Below, piece by piece: positions 25,399 through 34,784 of a DNA stretch of 64,000 bases (positions are counted from its first letter, which is position 1; each line of letters starts with the position of its first letter). The DNA is taken from positions 496,001 to 560,000 of the forward strand of contig OZ220680.1 in the NCBI GenBank assembly GCA_965116345.1, given 5' to 3'. Both the position numbers and the translations under genes were made by a program. The notes below the pieces were generated by a model, which ran no database searches, was not told where the DNA came from, and saw only the letters and a list, made by a program, of their open reading frames with translations. The stretch is from VXYL01 sp965116345 (lineage in GTDB: Bacteria; Pseudomonadota; Gammaproteobacteria; Pseudomonadales; Azotimanducaceae).

Positions 25399-26025
25399 CT
25401 AGGCAACTTGTGGACGGTTCGTCCCGACGACCAACCAAAGGGGATCGCCCTCGGGCGGTGAACGGTCCTCGAAGCCGATGTCGGCGAACCCGGCCTGGTG
25501 CAGGAACGCCGACACGAGACGCACCCGGTCCGCCGGGCCGAGCGCGCGAAAGGCAAGGATGGCCTTGGTGGGGAAACATCGATGCGACATGGCGACGGCA
25601 ACACGACCCCCCGGAACCAACACCCGGGACAGGTCGCGAAACACCTCGACGGGACGCACGAGGTATTGCATGGACACGGCGATCAACGCCCGGTCGAAGA
25701 CCCCGTCCTCGTACGGCAGGTGTGGATCGACGTTGAGGTCGTGGACCACGAAGTCGGTCAACTGCGGATTCGCCGCCAGTTCCCGTTCGTTCATGCCGAG
25801 ACCCGCGACCCGCCCGTAGTCGATGTCCGGCAAGTGCGAGATCCAGGAGGACATCAGGTCCAGAACCCGACAACGGGACGGCAGGAAGTCCCGGTAGTAC
25901 GCGGTCAGCGCCGCGATGGTGACATCGTCGATGTGCGCGACGAACCGCGGGTCTTGGTAGAACAACCGATCCGAGGTCTCATCCTCGCGCTCGAAGAACC
26001 GGTCCGGAAACTCCGTGTCGGCCAT
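25399..26025 (-). CDS. Class I SAM-dependent methyltransferase
   Basis: 208-aa methyltransferase-like protein. Motif I is degenerate (CRVLDLMSSWISHLP in place of D-x-G-x-G), then VVHDLNVDPHLPYEDGVFDRALI for the acidic and post-II regions and LVPGGRVAVAMSHRCFP for motif III. The loss of the glycine-rich loop is common in this subgroup but could affect SAM binding. It lies between a ferredoxin (8-base gap) and an MFS gene (2-base gap) in one minus-strand operon. Substrate unknown. Confidence 0.75.
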   Translation of the reverse strand: MADTEFPDRFFEREDETSDRLFYQDPRFVAHIDDVTIAALTAYYRDFLPSRCRVLDLMSSWISHLPDIDYGRVAGLGMNERELAANPQLTDFVVHDLNVDPHLPYEDGVFDRALIAVSMQYLVRPVEVFRDLSRVLVPGGRVAVAMSHRCFPTKAILAFRALGPADRVRLVSAFLHQAGFADIGFEDRSPPEGDPLWLVVGTNRPQVA

Positions 26026-26033
26026 GGGAGAAC

Positions 26034-26351
26034 CTACTCCGGCGGGGGGACTCGGACGACCAGGCCGTCCAATTCATCGCGGATGACGATCTGGCACGTC
26101 AGCCGGCTGGTGGCTCGGCGACCGGGAGTGAATTCCAGGATGTCGGCCTCGTCGCCCACGGGACCGCCGACGCGGTCGAACCAGGCCCCGTCGACGAAGC
26201 CATGGCACGTGGAGCAGGTGCAGCCGCCGCCGCACTGGGCGCCGATGCCGCGAACACCGTTGTCGACGGCGCAGTCCATGACCGTGCGCCCCACGGCATC
26301 CCGGTGGGCTTCGCGCGAACCGTCCGGATGGACGAAAACGATGGTCGGCAC
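26034..26351 (-). CDS. [2Fe-2S] ferredoxin, adrenodoxin type
   Basis: 105-aa electron-transfer protein. The cluster cysteines are visible in AQCGGGCTCSTCHGF (C-x5-C-x2-C) and in RLTCQIVI near the C-terminus. The spacing is that of adrenodoxin/putidaredoxin-type ferredoxins, which often feed P450s or other oxygenases; a P450 is encoded at 44035 but no ferredoxin reductase is adjacent. The gene is divergent from the GH16 lipoprotein and heads a ferredoxin-methyltransferase-MFS operon. Confidence 0.88.
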   Translation of the reverse strand: MPTIVFVHPDGSREAHRDAVGRTVMDCAVDNGVRGIGAQCGGGCTCSTCHGFVDGAWFDRVGGPVGDEADILEFTPGRRATSRLTCQIVIRDELDGLVVRVPPPE

Positions 26352-26452
26352 GACCGCCTCGAAACTCGGGAGCCGAGAGACTCTATAGGGCGGTCGAGAG
26401 AATCGCCAGCTAGCGGCGCAACAGCCAATTGAAATCGTATGCTAGAATCCTC

Positions 26453-26482
26453 TTGACAACGTTGTCATTACCGCCGTAGATT
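26453..26482 (+). promoter_or_regulatory. Promoter with LacI-type operator for the glucan locus
   Basis: Perfect -35 TTGACA (26453-26458) and, 18 bases on, TAGATT (26477-26482). A perfect 14-bp palindrome TGACAAC/GTTGTCA (26454-26467) overlaps the -35 box. Such GC-centred palindromes are typical LacI-family operators, and a LacI regulator is encoded downstream in the same locus. An AGGGGAG site at 26499 and ATG 26514 follow, giving a short leader. The binding partner is inferred. Confidence 0.72.
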
Positions 26483-26513
26483 CCACGAATCGGCGACTAG
26501 GGGAGATTCGGTC

Positions 26514-29500
26514 ATGGTTGCCATTCGGACTCGGCAAGACGCAACGCCACTCACGGCCACGTGTGCCATAGCACTCGTGGGGTCCTTGCTGGTGGCATGC
26601 AGCGGCGGCAATACGGATTCGGCGGTGGGCGGAAACCAGCCCACGAACGTCCAAGTGCCCAAGGGCTGGGAGTTGGTCTGGTCGGACGAGTTCGACGGCT
26701 CCGCCCTCGCCAGCGGCAAGTGGAACATCCAGACCGGCGACGGCACCGCCGAGGGCATTCCCGGCTGGGGCAACAACGAACTGCAGAGCTACCAGGCCGG
26801 CAACATCTCGGTCGGCGGCGGAAACCTGACCATCACCGCGAAGCAGGAAGCTGCGGATGGTCGGCAATACACCTCGGCGCGCATCAACACGGCGAACAAG
26901 CTGGACGTCCGCTACGGGCGCATCGAGGCGAGCATCCATGCGCCCGGCGGCCAAGGGCTCTGGTCCGCGTTCTGGATGCTGCCCACCGACTCCGAGTACG
27001 GCACCTGGGCGGCGGGGGGCGAGCTCGACATCATGGAGGTGTTCTCGCGCGACCCGCGACCCTTCACCCAGGCGGCTCTGCACTACGGCATGGCCTGGCC
27101 GCTCAATACGTACAACTACGCCAAGTACGAAGGCGTGGACCCGGCCGACGGCTTCCACGTCTACGCGCTCGAGTGGGACGCGCAGGAGATTCGCTGGTTC
27201 GTCGACGGCACCCACTACTACACCGTGCGCAACTCGACATACTGGAACTACTATAAGGATGCGGAGACCAACGCCCACGTGTCCGGGTCCGACGCGGCCC
27301 CCTTCGACAGACCGTTCCATCTACTGCTGAACGTCGCCGTGGGCGGCAATCTGCCCGGCGCGCCGGACCCGGCCGCCCTGCCCGGCGAGATGCGCGTGGA
27401 CTACGTGCGGGTCTACGAGTGCAACATCGACGTCGACACCGGCGTGGGCTGCGACGGCTTCAAGGACTTCACCGACCCGTCGGTGGCACCGCCATTGCCG
27501 GAGAGCCTGTTCCGTGCCGTCTACAACCTCTACACCGACGCCGTCGGACCCCTGACGTTCCCCGACACCGAAGACGAGGTCGCGCTCGACATCGGCGTCT
27601 ACGACGCGGGGGGTGCGCTGGTTCTCTCGGAAGTCGACGCCGGTGGCGACCACGGCATGGTGATCGACATCAACACCTCGGGTGGCGGCAACTTCAACAT
27701 CTTCCCGGCGGGCCTCGAGCGGCAGATGTTGTTCGGCATGGGCAGCGCATCCGAGCCGGGCAACTACGCCGGCGAAGTGCAGTTCGACTTGTATGTGTTC
27801 GGTGCCGAGACGGACGCCGAGAGCGGCATCCAGGTCAAGCTCGACAGCGGCTTCCCGGATCTCGGCTTCGTCGAAATACCGGTCGCGGATCTCGCCAAGG
27901 ATGAGTGGACGACCGTCACCGTGCAGATCAGCGAGATCGCCCACAACCCCGGCAACTTCGGCGGGGGCCCAGTGGATTTGGCCCAGGTGTTGAGCCTGTT
28001 CGTGCTCGAGCCGACGAGTTCCGCGCACCTGCAGGTGGACAACATCCGGATCATCTGCGGACACGTCGGTCAAGGCGACTGCGGCATCAGGCCGCCGGCA
28101 CCGCCCCCACCCTCTGCCGCCGACCCGCAGGCGGTTTACATCGATGCGGTAGATCCGATCTGGGACGTCGGCATCAACGCAGCCGACTCGGGTTCGGGCT
28201 GGGCCAACTACGCGGATGGCGCGAACCCCGCCAACAAGGTGCAGTGGAGCGAGATCGCCGCCGCCGATTCCGCCCGCGGGCAGATCCTCGAGGTGAGTTT
28301 CTCCGATAGCAGCGAATTCGGCGTGTGGTTCATCCAGTCGACCATGGGCGTGGATCTCAGCGCCTACGCCAGCGGCGCCGTCAGCTTCGATATCAAGGTC
28401 GACGACTACGGCGCCAACACCGACGGCATGACCATGAAGATCGACTGCGTCTTCCCCTGCACCAGCGGCGACCAGCCTATCGGCAAGGTCGGCGATGGCG
28501 ACTGGGAGACGGTGGAGATACCCGTCGCGCAACTGCTCGGCGGCGGCCTCAATCTCGCCTCGGTGAACACCGGCATCGTCATCTTCCCGACGACCCAGGC
28601 CACCGCCCTCACCTATCAACTGGACAACGTGCAGTGGCTGCCGGGCGATGCGCCCGGCGGCGCAGCCTCGGTCGAACTCTACGCCGACAACGTCGCGGAC
28701 GGGTGGTTCCTCTGGGACTGCTGCGGCGGCGCAACGTTCAGCGAAGTCGCCGACGACGCCGAACACGGCAACGTCGTGGAGCTGTCGTTCGGCGCCACCG
28801 GCACGGTCACCGGCTTCCAGGCCACCGAGGGGGTCGACGTCAGCGGCATCGCCTCGGGGACGCTGGAGTTCGACTTCAAGGAGGTGAGTCCACCGCCGGC
28901 GGGTTCCGTCTGGCGCCTGAAGCTGGAAAGCAGCAATGCCGCGACGGCGGTCGAGGTGCTGCTGACCGATGCCGGCAACCCCACGCCGGGGGCGGACTGG
29001 CAGTCCTACAGCTTCACGTTGAGCGGCGACCTGGCCGGACTCGACCTGAGCGATATCAAGCTAGTCATGATCTTCCCGGACTGGGCCAATGCCGATGGCG
29101 CGGTCGGGCGCATCGACAATGTCCGCTTCGTGCCGGGTTCCGATCCCGTGGAGTTGTACACGGATGCGCCCGCCGAGGGCTGGTTCCTGTGGGACTGCTG
29201 CGGTGCCGCGACCTTTAGCGAGGTCACCGACGACGACGAACACGGCAGCGTGATCGAATTGTCGTTCGGCGCCGGCGGCACGGTGACCGGTCTGCAGGCG
29301 ACGGCGGGGGTCGACGCCAGCGGTACCGCCGGGGGCACCTTGGAGTTCGACTTCAAAGAGGTATCCCCGCCTCCCGAGGGATCGCAGTGGCACGTCAAGC
29401 TGGAGAGCAGCGACGCCGCCACGGCGGTGGACATCCTGTTGACCGCCGGTGGCAATCCCGCGCCGAACGACGGCTGGCAGGCCTACAGCTACAACCTCGA

Positions 29501-29615
29501 CACCGAGTTCGCCGGTCTTGATCTCTCCGATCTCAAGCTGGTGCTGTTCTTCCCCGATTGGGAGAACGCTGATGGAGCCGTGGGCCGCGTCGACAACGTG
29601 CGCCTGGTTCCCTAG
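26514..29615 (+). CDS. GH16 beta-glucanase (laminarinase-like) lipoprotein with glycan-binding-like modules
   Basis: 1033-aa lipoprotein: lipobox LLVAC with Cys29, GH16 catalytic domain about residues 48-300, and active site ELDIME with nucleophile E170, D172 and acid/base E175. GH16 enzymes with this motif cut beta-1,3- or mixed 1,3/1,4-glucans such as laminarin. A linker and two beta-sandwich-like regions (about 325-510 and 535-715) follow, resembling ExoP-type glucanase C-terminal modules. Two near-identical modules close the protein (720-874 and 879-1033, each starting VELY and containing WFLWDCCG). It is probably held on the outer membrane or cell surface. It is the first gene behind the LacI-type operator, followed by its TonB receptor. 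Confidence 0.9.
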   Translation: MVAIRTRQDATPLTATCAIALVGSLLVACSGGNTDSAVGGNQPTNVQVPKGWELVWSDEFDGSALASGKWNIQTGDGTAEGIPGWGNNELQSYQAGNISVGGGNLTITAKQEAADGRQYTSARINTANKLDVRYGRIEASIHAPGGQGLWSAFWMLPTDSEYGTWAAGGELDIMEVFSRDPRPFTQAALHYGMAWPLNTYNYAKYEGVDPADGFHVYALEWDAQEIRWFVDGTHYYTVRNSTYWNYYKDAETNAHVSGSDAAPFDRPFHLLLNVAVGGNLPGAPDPAALPGEMRVDYVRVYECNIDVDTGVGCDGFKDFTDPSVAPPLPESLFRAVYNLYTDAVGPLTFPDTEDEVALDIGVYDAGGALVLSEVDAGGDHGMVIDINTSGGGNFNIFPAGLERQMLFGMGSASEPGNYAGEVQFDLYVFGAETDAESGIQVKLDSGFPDLGFVEIPVADLAKDEWTTVTVQISEIAHNPGNFGGGPVDLAQVLSLFVLEPTSSAHLQVDNIRIICGHVGQGDCGIRPPAPPPPSAADPQAVYIDAVDPIWDVGINAADSGSGWANYADGANPANKVQWSEIAAADSARGQILEVSFSDSSEFGVWFIQSTMGVDLSAYASGAVSFDIKVDDYGANTDGMTMKIDCVFPCTSGDQPIGKVGDGDWETVEIPVAQLLGGGLNLASVNTGIVIFPTTQATALTYQLDNVQWLPGDAPGGAASVELYADNVADGWFLWDCCGGATFSEVADDAEHGNVVELSFGATGTVTGFQATEGVDVSGIASGTLEFDFKEVSPPPAGSVWRLKLESSNAATAVEVLLTDAGNPTPGADWQSYSFTLSGDLAGLDLSDIKLVMIFPDWANADGAVGRIDNVRFVPGSDPVELYTDAPAEGWFLWDCCGAATFSEVTDDDEHGSVIELSFGAGGTVTGLQATAGVDASGTAGGTLEFDFKEVSPPPEGSQWHVKLESSDAATAVDILLTAGGNPAPNDGWQAYSYNLDTEFAGLDLSDLKLVLFFPDWENADGAVGRVDNVRLVP

Positions 29616-29641
29616 TGGCCGCGGAAGGAAGGAGCGAAACC

Positions 29642-32341
29642 ATGAAGGCAATCCGAAAAGCGAAGATCATCAACCCGCTGGCCCTGTTTCTCCTGGCCAC
29701 GGCCGCTTTGCCCGGCGCCGGCCAAGAGCCCGCGGAAGAGGTCGACGAGCAGGAACCCGTTACCGCTTCCGGCGGCATCGAGGAAGTCATCGTCACCGTC
29801 GAACGGCGCGAGCAGAACCTCCAGGATCTCGGCGTCACGGCGTACAACTTCGAGGGCGAAGACCTGAAGATGCAGGGCGTGCAGGACGTCACCGACCTGA
29901 GCGAACTGGCGCCCGGCCTCGAAATCGGCAACAAGGGCGGCAACGTCGAAGTGTGGATCCGGGGGGTCGGTTCCTCCAACAACACCGAATTGGGCGACCC
30001 GGCCGCAGCGACCCACCTCGACGGCGTCTATCTACCGCGTACCGCGGGCATTGGCTCGGCTTTCTTCGATATCGGCCGGGTCGAAGTCAACGTCGGTCCC
30101 CAAGGTACGCTGCGCGGCCGCAACGCCACCGCCGGCTCGGTCAACATCATTCCCTGGCGTCCCGGCCTCGGTCGCCGGGAGCTGGCGCTCGAGATCGAGG
30201 GCGGGGACTACAACCAGCGGGTCTACCGGGCCGTGGTCAACATTCCCGTGGCCGACAACGCCGCCTTCCGTGTGGCCGGCTATTCGCTGGAGCACGACTC
30301 GTACTACAACGACGTGGGTCCACTCGGCCTCGAAACGGCAGAGGCTGCGGACAACTCCGGCTACCGGATGCAGTTCCTGATCGACGCCACCGAGCGACTG
30401 AGCATCCTGATCTCGGGCGACACGGTGCACGAACAGGGCACGGGCTGGACCGGCACCAACTACGCGAACCCCCTGGGCAACGGCGTCAATCCCGAGGACA
30501 TCAACGACCCGCGGGACGTCTACGCCCGGGCGTTCACGCCGAGACTCGACACGACGCACTGGGGCGCGAAGATCGAGGTCACCTACGACTTCGACCTGGC
30601 AACGCTGGAATACACGGCGAGCCGCCGAGACCTACTCTACAACTACGACGCCGCCACCCCGCTCTCCCCGGATTGGCTGGGCGTCGCCGACGAATTGCAG
30701 CCGGTGGACGAGGTGTTCGACAACTGGTCGCGGTTCCAATTCATCACCGACAGCGTTTCCTGGGTCCAGGAGTTGCGGTTCTTCGGTGACACCGGGCCGT
30801 GGAGCTGGACGGGCGGGCTATTCTGGTTCGACGAGAACCAGTACACCTTCCTCGCCTCGGCGGGCGACCGTGGCTTGTTCTTCCAAGGGACGGAGTTCAA
30901 CCAGCCGGACACCGATTCCAACTCGACGTCGGTCTACGGCGACTTCACCTACCACCTAAACGACGTTACGCGCCTGACCTTCGGCCTGCGCTTCAGCGCG
31001 GAAGAGAAGAGCCGCGTGGGCATCAACGCGCGCTACGCCTTCGCCCTGGGCGGCCGTGGCTTCAGCTGCTGCGGCGGTGTCCGCCTCGGCACCGAGGGCT
31101 TCCGCTTCGCGGCCCGCGACCGGACGATCTTCGAACCGGATGCCGACGGCGACGGCACGATCTCCGACGAGGAGTACCTCGCCTTCTACTACGACGGCAT
31201 TGCCCAGTTCGGTGCCCGCGACAACGTCGAGGCGGTGTTCGCGAAAGGCACCTACGGCGGCGGCGCGGCCCAGGAGGACAAGGTCCCCTGCGTGGACACG
31301 CAGAACCAGGACGACTTCTACTGCCCACCCGATGGCCTCTTCAGCTTCGTCGCGATCATCAATCCGAACTCGTCCATCACACCTCAGTTCGGCGAGATGG
31401 AGAACGACTTCCTCGACTGGCGGGTGCGCATCGAGCGCGACATAGGCGGGGCGCTCGGTTACTTCATGATCTCCACCGGCCACAAGTCCGGCGGCTTCAA
31501 CGACACCTTCACCGGCGAGACCGGTCTGCCGGTCGCGCCGACCTACGACGAAGAGCAGGTCGTGGTCTACGAGGCCGGCTGGAAGAGCGACTTCGACATC
31601 GGCACCGTCCCGGCCCGCTTTAACGCCTCAGCGTTCTACTACGACTACACCGACCAGGTCTTTACCTCGTTGCTGTCCGTCGAGCAGGCGCTGGACTTCA
31701 GCGCGGGAGGCGTGTCGCTGATCGATCCAACCGATACCGGGGCCGGCTCGCTGGTGGTGTCGTTCAGCTACAACGCCGCCGACTCCGAGATCTACGGGGT
31801 GCAGTTCGACGGTGGCTTCCAACTGCCCATGGGATTCAACGTCAACTGGACCGCGCTGTGGCTGGAGGCGAGCATTCAGAAGGCTATGCCCATCCAGGAC
31901 TTCCGCTTTCAGGCAGACGTGGCGCCGGACGAGGCGGTGTTCCGGTCCATCGACGGCCGACGCCTGCCGCACACGCCGAAGTACCAACTGAACGGCTCGA
32001 TCTCGCAGGCGTTCGCGGTACCCTGGGGCATCGTCGACTACGTGGTGTCCATCGGCTGGCGCGACGAACAGTTCCGGACCATCTTCAACAGCGTGGACTT
32101 CATGAACCCGGACAATCCGCGGCTCAGGCTGAACGACAAGGTGGAAGGCTTCGTGTCGGTGGACGCGGGTGTCGGTTTCTCGCACAACAACGGGCGCATG
32201 CGCGTCGAGGGGTTCGTCAGCAACGTCACCGGCGACGTGCACGAGGCGGCGCAGATCATCACCCAGTTCGACAATACGCGGTTCTTCACCCGACCACGTC
32301 TGGCAGGCGTCCGGGCGAGCTACCGATTCGGCGACCTGTAA
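29642..32341 (+). CDS. TonB-dependent outer-membrane receptor, probably for glucan oligosaccharides
   Basis: 899-aa receptor: signal peptide (INPLALFLLATAALPGAG), then a TonB-box/plug start EEVIVTVERREQNLQDLG, plug domain to about residue 230 and a long beta-barrel ending in ASYRFGDL. An acidic DADGDGTISDEE stretch near residue 500 looks like a calcium-binding EF-hand-like loop within an extracellular region. ATG 29642 has a GGAAGGAAGGAG site. It lies 26 bases after the GH16 gene, so the two are cotranscribed; import of the oligosaccharides released by GH16 is inferred from context. Confidence 0.92.
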   Translation: MKAIRKAKIINPLALFLLATAALPGAGQEPAEEVDEQEPVTASGGIEEVIVTVERREQNLQDLGVTAYNFEGEDLKMQGVQDVTDLSELAPGLEIGNKGGNVEVWIRGVGSSNNTELGDPAAATHLDGVYLPRTAGIGSAFFDIGRVEVNVGPQGTLRGRNATAGSVNIIPWRPGLGRRELALEIEGGDYNQRVYRAVVNIPVADNAAFRVAGYSLEHDSYYNDVGPLGLETAEAADNSGYRMQFLIDATERLSILISGDTVHEQGTGWTGTNYANPLGNGVNPEDINDPRDVYARAFTPRLDTTHWGAKIEVTYDFDLATLEYTASRRDLLYNYDAATPLSPDWLGVADELQPVDEVFDNWSRFQFITDSVSWVQELRFFGDTGPWSWTGGLFWFDENQYTFLASAGDRGLFFQGTEFNQPDTDSNSTSVYGDFTYHLNDVTRLTFGLRFSAEEKSRVGINARYAFALGGRGFSCCGGVRLGTEGFRFAARDRTIFEPDADGDGTISDEEYLAFYYDGIAQFGARDNVEAVFAKGTYGGGAAQEDKVPCVDTQNQDDFYCPPDGLFSFVAIINPNSSITPQFGEMENDFLDWRVRIERDIGGALGYFMISTGHKSGGFNDTFTGETGLPVAPTYDEEQVVVYEAGWKSDFDIGTVPARFNASAFYYDYTDQVFTSLLSVEQALDFSAGGVSLIDPTDTGAGSLVVSFSYNAADSEIYGVQFDGGFQLPMGFNVNWTALWLEASIQKAMPIQDFRFQADVAPDEAVFRSIDGRRLPHTPKYQLNGSISQAFAVPWGIVDYVVSIGWRDEQFRTIFNSVDFMNPDNPRLRLNDKVEGFVSVDAGVGFSHNNGRMRVEGFVSNVTGDVHEAAQIITQFDNTRFFTRPRLAGVRASYRFGDL

Positions 32342-32372
32342 GGATAGGGCGGCCCCACACCAGGCTCGAGAC

Positions 32373-33458
32373 ATGGCCCGACGACTGCCAGACGGCGCAT
32401 GTCCCACACCACCGGCCATCCCGGCGCGCCGCGACTCGCGCGGCGCGACCATCCGCGAAGTCGCGGAGCGCGCGGGCGTATCCATCAAGACCGTCTCGCG
32501 AGTCGTCAACAACGAACCCAATGTCCGTCCACAGACCCGCGACAAGGTCCTCGCGGCGGTGGCCAAGCTAGACTACGAGCCGCACCCCGCCGCGCGGGGG
32601 CTGGCCGGCCGGCGAACATTCTCCATCGGCCTCCTGTACGAGAATCCGCACGAGTTCAGCTATATCCAGCGGCTGCTCGAGGGTGCCCATGCGGCATGCC
32701 AGACGACCGGTCATGTCCTCCTGCTGCGTCCATGCACCGAAGGCGTCACGCCGTTGTTGGTCCGTCAGTTCGCCCGCCAGACACGGGTCGACGGCCTGTT
32801 GCTCACGGCCCCGATCGCAGACCGCGAAGACATCACTTCCATGCTGGTCGACCGTGGCATCGGCTTCGCGCAGATCTCGCCCCGCGAACCGAACCCCGCC
32901 TGGCCTTCGGTCAGCCCCGACGATGAACAGGCCGGCCGCGCCCTGACGGACCACGTCCTGTCGCTGGGGCACCGCCGAATCGGTTTCATCACCGGGCACC
33001 CGCAACACGGCGCCAGCGACAAGCGCCTCGCTGGGCATCTCGGCAGCCTGCTCGAGCATGGGGTGGACGCCGATCCGGCCCTCGTGGTCGAGGGGCGTTT
33101 CGACTTCGAGTCGGGCAAGCGGGGTTTCGAGGCGTTGTGGCGTCTCGGTGATCAGCCCACCGCGATCATCGCCGGCAACGACGACACGGCAGCCGGCGTC
33201 GTCGTCGCGGCCCACAAACAGGGCATCGAGGTACCGGGGACGCTGGCTGTGGCGGGTTTCGACGACTCCCCTACGGCGACCCACACCTGGCCGGCACTGA
33301 CCACCGTCCGGCAACCGATCGCCGCCATCGGCTTTCGGGCGACGGAACTGCTGATCGCGGGTATGGCCGGGGAGCCACCACGGCAGGAGACGTTCGCGTG
33401 CGACGTGGTTACCCGAGCTTCAATGACCGTGCCGAGGCAGCTGCGGGAGACCGGATGA
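32373..33458 (+). CDS. LacI-family transcriptional regulator
   Basis: 361-aa regulator. The helix-turn-helix (ATIREVAERAGVSIKTVSRV) and hinge helix (NNEPNVRPQTRDKVLAAVAKL) lie in residues ~28-75, followed by a periplasmic-binding-protein-like sugar sensor, with IGFITGHPQH, IIAGNDDTAAGVV and VAGFDDSPTA typical of the family. It has a ~27-residue N-terminal extension ahead of the usual start, so a later start cannot be excluded. The likely operator is the 14-bp palindrome at 26454. It sits between the receptor and hydrolase genes of the same locus; the latter overlaps its stop codon. Confidence 0.9.
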   Translation: MARRLPDGACPTPPAIPARRDSRGATIREVAERAGVSIKTVSRVVNNEPNVRPQTRDKVLAAVAKLDYEPHPAARGLAGRRTFSIGLLYENPHEFSYIQRLLEGAHAACQTTGHVLLLRPCTEGVTPLLVRQFARQTRVDGLLLTAPIADREDITSMLVDRGIGFAQISPREPNPAWPSVSPDDEQAGRALTDHVLSLGHRRIGFITGHPQHGASDKRLAGHLGSLLEHGVDADPALVVEGRFDFESGKRGFEALWRLGDQPTAIIAGNDDTAAGVVVAAHKQGIEVPGTLAVAGFDDSPTATHTWPALTTVRQPIAAIGFRATELLIAGMAGEPPRQETFACDVVTRASMTVPRQLRETG

Positions 33459-34741
33459 TGCGCGTCCTAAACTGCACCGGGCTGCTGGCCTGTCTGCTCG
33501 TCACAGCCACCGCCTACGCCGCCGTGCCGGTGGAAGTCGCGCCCGTCGACGGCGGCTTCACCCTGTTGCGCGACGGCAAGCCCTACCTCGTCAAGGGCGG
33601 AGGCGTCTCCGGCGTGGATATCGGCACCGTCGCCGCGCGCGGCGGAAACTCCGTGCGCACCTGGGGTGTCGAGAATGCCCGGGAGGTCCTGGAGGAGGCG
33701 CATCGTCACGGCTTGACGGTCTCGCTCGGCCTGCCCGTCGCGGCCGAGCGTTTCGGCTTCGACTACGACGACCCGGAGAGCATCGCGGAGCAGCGGCGGA
33801 ACGTCGAAGACGCGGTCAGCCGCTACAAGGACCACCCGGCACTGCTCGCCTGGATCATTGGCAACGAACTCGACATGGGCTTCACCAACCCCCGCGTCTA
33901 CAACGAAGTCAACGAGCTGTCGCGCCGGATACACGAGCTCGATCCCAACCATCCGACGACGACCACGATCTCGGCAATCGACGAGGAGATGGTCGCACTG
34001 GTCCGCGAACGGGCTCCCGACCTAGACTTCATCAGCCTGCAGGCCTACGGCGCGCTGGCCCTCATGCCCAAGGCGATCAGCTACCTACGCTCCGGACCGT
34101 TCATGGTCACGGAGTGGGGGCCACTCGGCCACTGGGAGGTGGGCAAGACGCGTTGGGGTGCGCCCATCGAGCAGGACAGTACCGAGAAGGCACGGCACTA
34201 TCTCAACAGCTATCGGACGCTGATCGAACCGTTCCTGGGCCCCGGGCTCGGCTCGTACGTCTTTCTCTGGGGTCAGAAGCAGGAGCGCACCCATACCTGG
34301 TTCAGCCTGTTCACCGAGACCGGCGAGTCCACCTCCGCGGTCGATGTCCTGCAGTTCGTCTGGACGGGACGCGCGCCGGCCAACCAGGCGCCGACCCTCG
34401 AGTCGCTCCGGCTCGCCCGCCGTCCGGCCACCGACAGCGTGCGCCTAAGCGCCGGCAGGTCGTACAAGGCCAAGGTCGTGGTGGCCGACCCGGACGGGGA
34501 CCCGGTCACCTATCGTTGGCGCGTCAAGCCGGAAAGCACCGAGACGGTCGTCGGCGGCGATTTGGAGGCCGGCATCGGAGATCTCGAAGGGGTCTTCGCC
34601 GGCGACACCGACAAGGCTGAGGTCACCATGACCGCGCCGGGCGCCCCTGGCGAATACCGACTGTTCGTGATGGTCTTCGACGGCCACGGCCACGCAGCGC
34701 ACGCCAACATCCCCTTCCTGGTCTACGGCAAGCGTCGGTGA
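33455..34741 (+). CDS. Clan GH-A glycoside hydrolase, exported
   Basis: 428-aa protein with a signal peptide (LLACLLVTATAYA) and a TIM-barrel hydrolase. The two catalytic glutamates of clan GH-A are visible: acid/base E138 in IIGNELDMGF and nucleophile E220 in MVTEWGPLGHWE. It resembles GH2-type barrels and beta-1,3-glucan-active relatives but lacks the GH2 sandwich domains, so I do not fix a family. After residue ~320 a beta-rich tail contains VVADPDGDPVTYRW, a PKD/cadherin-like motif. It overlaps the LacI stop (ATGA) and probably trims oligosaccharides in the periplasm. Confidence 0.8.
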   Translation: MMRVLNCTGLLACLLVTATAYAAVPVEVAPVDGGFTLLRDGKPYLVKGGGVSGVDIGTVAARGGNSVRTWGVENAREVLEEAHRHGLTVSLGLPVAAERFGFDYDDPESIAEQRRNVEDAVSRYKDHPALLAWIIGNELDMGFTNPRVYNEVNELSRRIHELDPNHPTTTTISAIDEEMVALVRERAPDLDFISLQAYGALALMPKAISYLRSGPFMVTEWGPLGHWEVGKTRWGAPIEQDSTEKARHYLNSYRTLIEPFLGPGLGSYVFLWGQKQERTHTWFSLFTETGESTSAVDVLQFVWTGRAPANQAPTLESLRLARRPATDSVRLSAGRSYKAKVVVADPDGDPVTYRWRVKPESTETVVGGDLEAGIGDLEGVFAGDTDKAEVTMTAPGAPGEYRLFVMVFDGHGHAAHANIPFLVYGKRR

Positions 34742-34746
34742 CACGA

Positions 34747-34763
34747 CGACCGCGCTGCGGTCG
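34747..34763 (+). other. Small GC hairpin between hydrolase and symporter genes
   Basis: CGACCGC, loop GCT, GCGGTCG: a perfect 7-bp stem 5 bases after the hydrolase stop and 21 bases before the symporter start. No T-run follows, so it is more likely an mRNA-processing or stabilising stem inside the operon than a terminator. Confidence 0.35.
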
Positions 34764-34784
34764 CGTCACCGACGCCAGTCGTCC

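Noticed and set aside
24092..25402. Plus-strand open frame of 436 codons opposite the MFS gene
   Set aside because: His/Arg/Gln-rich antisense translation; the opposite frame has clear membrane helices and operon spacing.
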